Of a DNA stretch of 64,000 bases, positions 61,310-64,000 are shown piece by piece. Position numbers and translations under genes: made by a program. The stretch is from Streptomyces sp. MJM8645 (GTDB lineage: Bacteria; Actinomycetota; Actinomycetes; Streptomycetales; Streptomycetaceae): positions 7,241,501 through 7,305,500 of the forward strand of contig NZ_LJJF01000001.1 in NCBI RefSeq assembly GCF_001625365.1, read 5' to 3'. Position 1 is the stretch's first letter. Each line of letters begins with the position of its first letter. The notes beneath the pieces were generated by a model. It worked only from the letters and a program-made list of their open reading frames with translations, was not told where the DNA came from and did not search any database.

Positions 61310-62365
61310 ATGGGTGCGGTTGCAACAACTTCAGCCGACGCCGCCGTGGTGCACATTCTCTGGATCAATGCGGGTCTGAGCTGCGACGGGGACTCGGTCT
61401 CCCTGACCGCGGCGATGCAGCCCAGCATCGAGGAGATCGTCACCGGCGCACTCCCCGGCCTGCCGAAGGTCGCCGTCCACTGGCCGCTGATCGACTTCGA
61501 GTGCGGTCCGGTCCAGGGCGCGGACAACTTCGTGGAGTGGTTCTTCAAGGCGGACCGCGGCGAGCTCGACCCCTTCGTCCTGGTCGTCGAGGGTTCCATC
61601 CCGAACGAGACGATCAAGGAGGAGGGCTACTGGTGCGGTTTCGGCGACGACCCGGACACCGGCCAGCCGATCACCACCAGTGAGTGGCTGGACCGCCTCA
61701 CCCCCAAGGCCACCGCGGTGGTCGCCATCGGCACCTGTGCCACCTACGGCGGCATCCACGCGATGGCCGGCAACCCGACCGGTGCCATGGGCGTGCCCGA
61801 CTACCTGGGCTGGGACTGGAAGTCCAAGGCGGGCCTGCCGATCGTCTGCGTGCCGGGCTGCCCGATCCAGCCCGACAACTTCGCCGAGACGCTGACCTAC
61901 CTGCTGTACCAGCTGGCCGGTTCCGCGCCGATGATCCCGTTGGACGACAAGCTGCGTCCGGCCTGGCTGTTTGGCGCGACCGTGCACGAGGGCTGCGACC
62001 GCGGCGGGTACTACGAACAGGGCCAGTTCGCCACCGACTACGGCACGCCCGAGTGCCTGGTGCGCCTCGGCTGCTGGGGCCCGGTCGTCAAGTGCAACGT
62101 CGCCAAACGCGGCTGGATCAACGGCATCGGCGGCTGCCCCAACGTCGGCGGCATCTGCATCGCCTGCACCATGCCGGGCTTCCCCGACAAGTTCATGCCG
62201 TTCATGGACCCGCCGCCCGGCTCCCGGGTCTCCACGGGCGCCAGCTCGGCGTACGGGGCGGTGATCCGCCGCCTGCGCACGATCACGGCCCGGACGGTCG
62301 ACCAGGAGCCCAAGTGGCGGCACACCGGGCGCCGCCTGACCACCGGTTACCGCCCGCCGTGGTGA
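61310..62365 (+). CDS. hhyS: [NiFe] hydrogenase small subunit, group 1h (actinobacterial) type
   Basis: A 351-residue small subunit starting eight bases after GAGGAGG. The proximal-cluster region reads GLSCDGDSVSLTAA, with Asp residues where other groups have Cys, the mark of oxygen-tolerant group 1h (formerly group 5) enzymes. GTCATYGG, VPGCPIQP, HEGCDRGG and GGCPNVGGICIACTMPGFPD give the other Fe-S ligands. There is no Tat signal, so the enzyme stays on the cytoplasmic side. These enzymes oxidise trace atmospheric H2 in spores and starving cells. An AT-rich patch (61258-61300) upstream may hold the promoter. Confidence 0.93.
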   Translation: MGAVATTSADAAVVHILWINAGLSCDGDSVSLTAAMQPSIEEIVTGALPGLPKVAVHWPLIDFECGPVQGADNFVEWFFKADRGELDPFVLVVEGSIPNETIKEEGYWCGFGDDPDTGQPITTSEWLDRLTPKATAVVAIGTCATYGGIHAMAGNPTGAMGVPDYLGWDWKSKAGLPIVCVPGCPIQPDNFAETLTYLLYQLAGSAPMIPLDDKLRPAWLFGATVHEGCDRGGYYEQGQFATDYGTPECLVRLGCWGPVVKCNVAKRGWINGIGGCPNVGGICIACTMPGFPDKFMPFMDPPPGSRVSTGASSAYGAVIRRLRTITARTVDQEPKWRHTGRRLTTGYRPPW

Positions 62366-62379
62366 CCCCTTTCCCCCTT

Positions 62380-62413
62380 CGGCCCGCCCGCCCCGCCCGG
62401 GGCGGGCGGGCCG
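62380..62413 (+). promoter_or_regulatory. intercistronic hairpin between hydrogenase subunit genes
   Basis: Perfect 16-bp arms (CGGCCCGCCCGCCCCG and complement) are separated by two bases in the 89-bp gap between small and large subunit genes. It may protect or attenuate the message and so set subunit ratio. Confidence 0.6.
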
Positions 62414-62454
62414 TTGCAGAGCCTCCTCCCGCTGACAGAAGGGCATGACAGACG

Positions 62455-64000
62455 ATGGCACCGACGACCAGGACGGCCGGCGACGGCAACGGTCTGGTGG
62501 AGATGTCCTGGGACCCGATCACCCGGATCGTGGGCAGCCTGGGCATCCACACGAAGATCGACTTCAAGCAGAAGAAGGTCGCGGAGTGCTACAGCACCTC
62601 CTCGGTCTTCCGCGGCTACAGCGTCTTCATGCGCGGCAAGGATCCGCGCGACGCGCACTTCATCACCAGCCGGATCTGCGGCATCTGCGGCGACAACCAC
62701 GCCACCTGTTCGGTCTACGCGCAGAACATGGCCTACGGGGTCAAGCCCCCGCACCTCGGCGAGTGGATCATCAACCTCGGCGAGGCCGCCGAGTACATGT
62801 TCGACCACAACATCTTCCAGGAGAACCTGGTCGGGGTCGACTACTGCGAGAAGATGGTCCGCGAGACCAACCCCGGCGTCCTGGAACTGGCCGAACGCAC
62901 CGAGGCACCCCACGCCGGCGACCACGGGTACCGCACCATCGCCGACATCATGCGCTCACTGAACCCCATCGAGGGCGAGTTCTACCGCGAGGCGCTCCAG
63001 GTCAGCCGCTACACCCGGGAGATGTTCTGCCTGATGGAGGGCCGCCACGTGCACCCCTCCACCCTCTACCCCGGCGGCGTCGGTACGGTGGCCACCGTCC
63101 AGCTGTTCACCGACTACCTGACCCGGCTGATGCGCTACGTGGAGTTCATGAAGAAGGTCGTGCCGCTGCACGACGACCTCTTCGACTTCTTCTACGAGGC
63201 CCTGCCCGGCTACGAGGAGGTCGGCCGGCGCCGCGTCATGCTCGGCTGCTGGGGCAGCCTCAACGACCCGGACCACTGCGACTTCACCTACCGCAACATG
63301 ACGGACTGGGGCCGGCGGATGTTCGTCACCCCGGGCATCGTGGTGGACGGCAAGCTCGTCACCAACGACCTCACCGAGATCAACCTCGGCATCCGCATCC
63401 TGCTCGGCAGCTCCTACTACGAGGACTGGCAGGGCAAGGAGCTCTTCGTCACCCACGACCCGCTGGGCAACCCCGTCGACCCCCGCCACCCCTGGAACCA
63501 GCACACCATCCCCGCCCCGCAGAAACGCGACTTCGACGACAAGTACAGCTGGGTGATGTCCCCCCGCTGGTTCGACGGCAAGGACTACCTCGCCCTCGAC
63601 ACCGGCGGCGGTCCGATCGCCCGCCTGTGGTCCACCGCGCTGTCGGGACTGGTCGACATCGGCTACATCAAGGCCACCGGACACAGCGTGCAGATCAACC
63701 TGCCGCGCTCCATGACCAAGCCGGAGACCACCTTCGAGTGGAAGATCCCGCAGTGGAGCAACGCCATCGAACGCAACCGCGCCCGCACCTACTTCCAGGC
63801 CTACGCGGCCGCCGCGGCCCTGCACTTCGCCGAGAAGGCGCTCGACGAGGTCCGCGCCGGGCGCAGCCAGACCTGGGAGCGCTTCGAGGTGCCGGACGAG
63901 TCGATCGGCTGCGGCTTCACCGAGGCCGTACGCGGCGTGCTGTCCCACCACATGGTGATCCGGGACGGCAAGATCGCCAACTACCACCCCTACCCGCCGA
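62455..64000 (+). CDS. hhyL: [NiFe] hydrogenase large subunit, group 1h type (3' end outside window)
   Basis: The first 515 residues are present. It starts at the ATG giving MAPTTRTAGDGNG; another ATG ten bases earlier is out of frame. MSWDPITRIVGSLGIH is the family N terminus, and RICGICGDNHATC carries the first pair of NiFe-ligand Cys (the L1 motif). LNPIEGEFYREALQVSRYTR and VHPSTLYPGGVGT follow the expected order. The second Cys pair and the maturation tail are beyond the window. It forms the H2-oxidising heterodimer with hhyS; accessory hyp/hhy genes probably follow. Confidence 0.93.
   Translation, partial: MAPTTRTAGDGNGLVEMSWDPITRIVGSLGIHTKIDFKQKKVAECYSTSSVFRGYSVFMRGKDPRDAHFITSRICGICGDNHATCSVYAQNMAYGVKPPHLGEWIINLGEAAEYMFDHNIFQENLVGVDYCEKMVRETNPGVLELAERTEAPHAGDHGYRTIADIMRSLNPIEGEFYREALQVSRYTREMFCLMEGRHVHPSTLYPGGVGTVATVQLFTDYLTRLMRYVEFMKKVVPLHDDLFDFFYEALPGYEEVGRRRVMLGCWGSLNDPDHCDFTYRNMTDWGRRMFVTPGIVVDGKLVTNDLTEINLGIRILLGSSYYEDWQGKELFVTHDPLGNPVDPRHPWNQHTIPAPQKRDFDDKYSWVMSPRWFDGKDYLALDTGGGPIARLWSTALSGLVDIGYIKATGHSVQINLPRSMTKPETTFEWKIPQWSNAIERNRARTYFQAYAAAAALHFAEKALDEVRAGRSQTWERFEVPDESIGCGFTEAVRGVLSHHMVIRDGKIANYHPYPP

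Overview
The window is very GC-rich, with the strong C/G third-position bias of a filamentous actinomycete. A gamma-butyrolactone synthase/receptor pair, a SARP regulator, NRPS genes, many lipoproteins, an LCP cell-wall ligase, a bL37-type ribosomal peptide and an atmospheric-type [NiFe] hydrogenase together point to Streptomyces or Kitasatospora (Streptomycetaceae). I saw no tRNA, rRNA, CRISPR array, intact transposase or phage genes. One MITE-like element is present.

Layout. 1-19.9 kb is mostly housekeeping and envelope: the tail of an ATP-grasp gene, an FAD oxidoreductase, a CorA Mg transporter with a possible leader peptide, an SDR plus bL37, a four-helix membrane protein, an XRE-cupin regulator, signal peptidase I, a zinc-ribbon protein, an LCP protein, a trans-sulfuration enzyme, an SDR, a ROK regulator, lipoproteins, a TenA-like protein and a ketopantoate reductase. 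20-28 kb is signalling: a Ser/Thr kinase fused to an extracellular PstS-like domain, then an ABC exporter with a NarL-type two-component pair.

28.4-51.2 kb is the accessory heart. An AfsA/ScbA-like butyrolactone synthase and a ScbR/ArpA-like receptor are divergent. Autoregulatory-element-like sites lie before each of them and before the neighbouring SARP gene. After a MITE, a double-HTH MerR, an erythromycin-esterase homologue, a LysR regulator, a mycothiol-dependent-isomerase-type protein and a PP2C phosphatase comes an NRPS operon (37.3-51.2 kb). It encodes an MFS exporter, a degenerate free-standing C protein, C-A-T, an acyl-CoA dehydrogenase, two A-T proteins, and a C-(A relic)-T-reductase protein. 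It predicts a small peptide that is desaturated and released by reduction. I do not recognise it as a known pathway; this is the best candidate for an undescribed system.

51.3-64 kb holds a membrane protein, an NmrA-like reductase with unusual codon use behind a 30-bp perfect palindrome, two DUF1772 paralogues flanking a polysaccharide deacetylase and next to an AraC regulator, an SGNH hydrolase, a lipoprotein, a Tat-exported phosphoesterase-LamG protein, and the start of a group 1h-type [NiFe] hydrogenase operon whose large subunit runs off the end.

Many gene ends carry long perfect GC hairpins without U tracts, the usual form of terminators in this family. All identifications come from reading motifs by eye; no database search was run.
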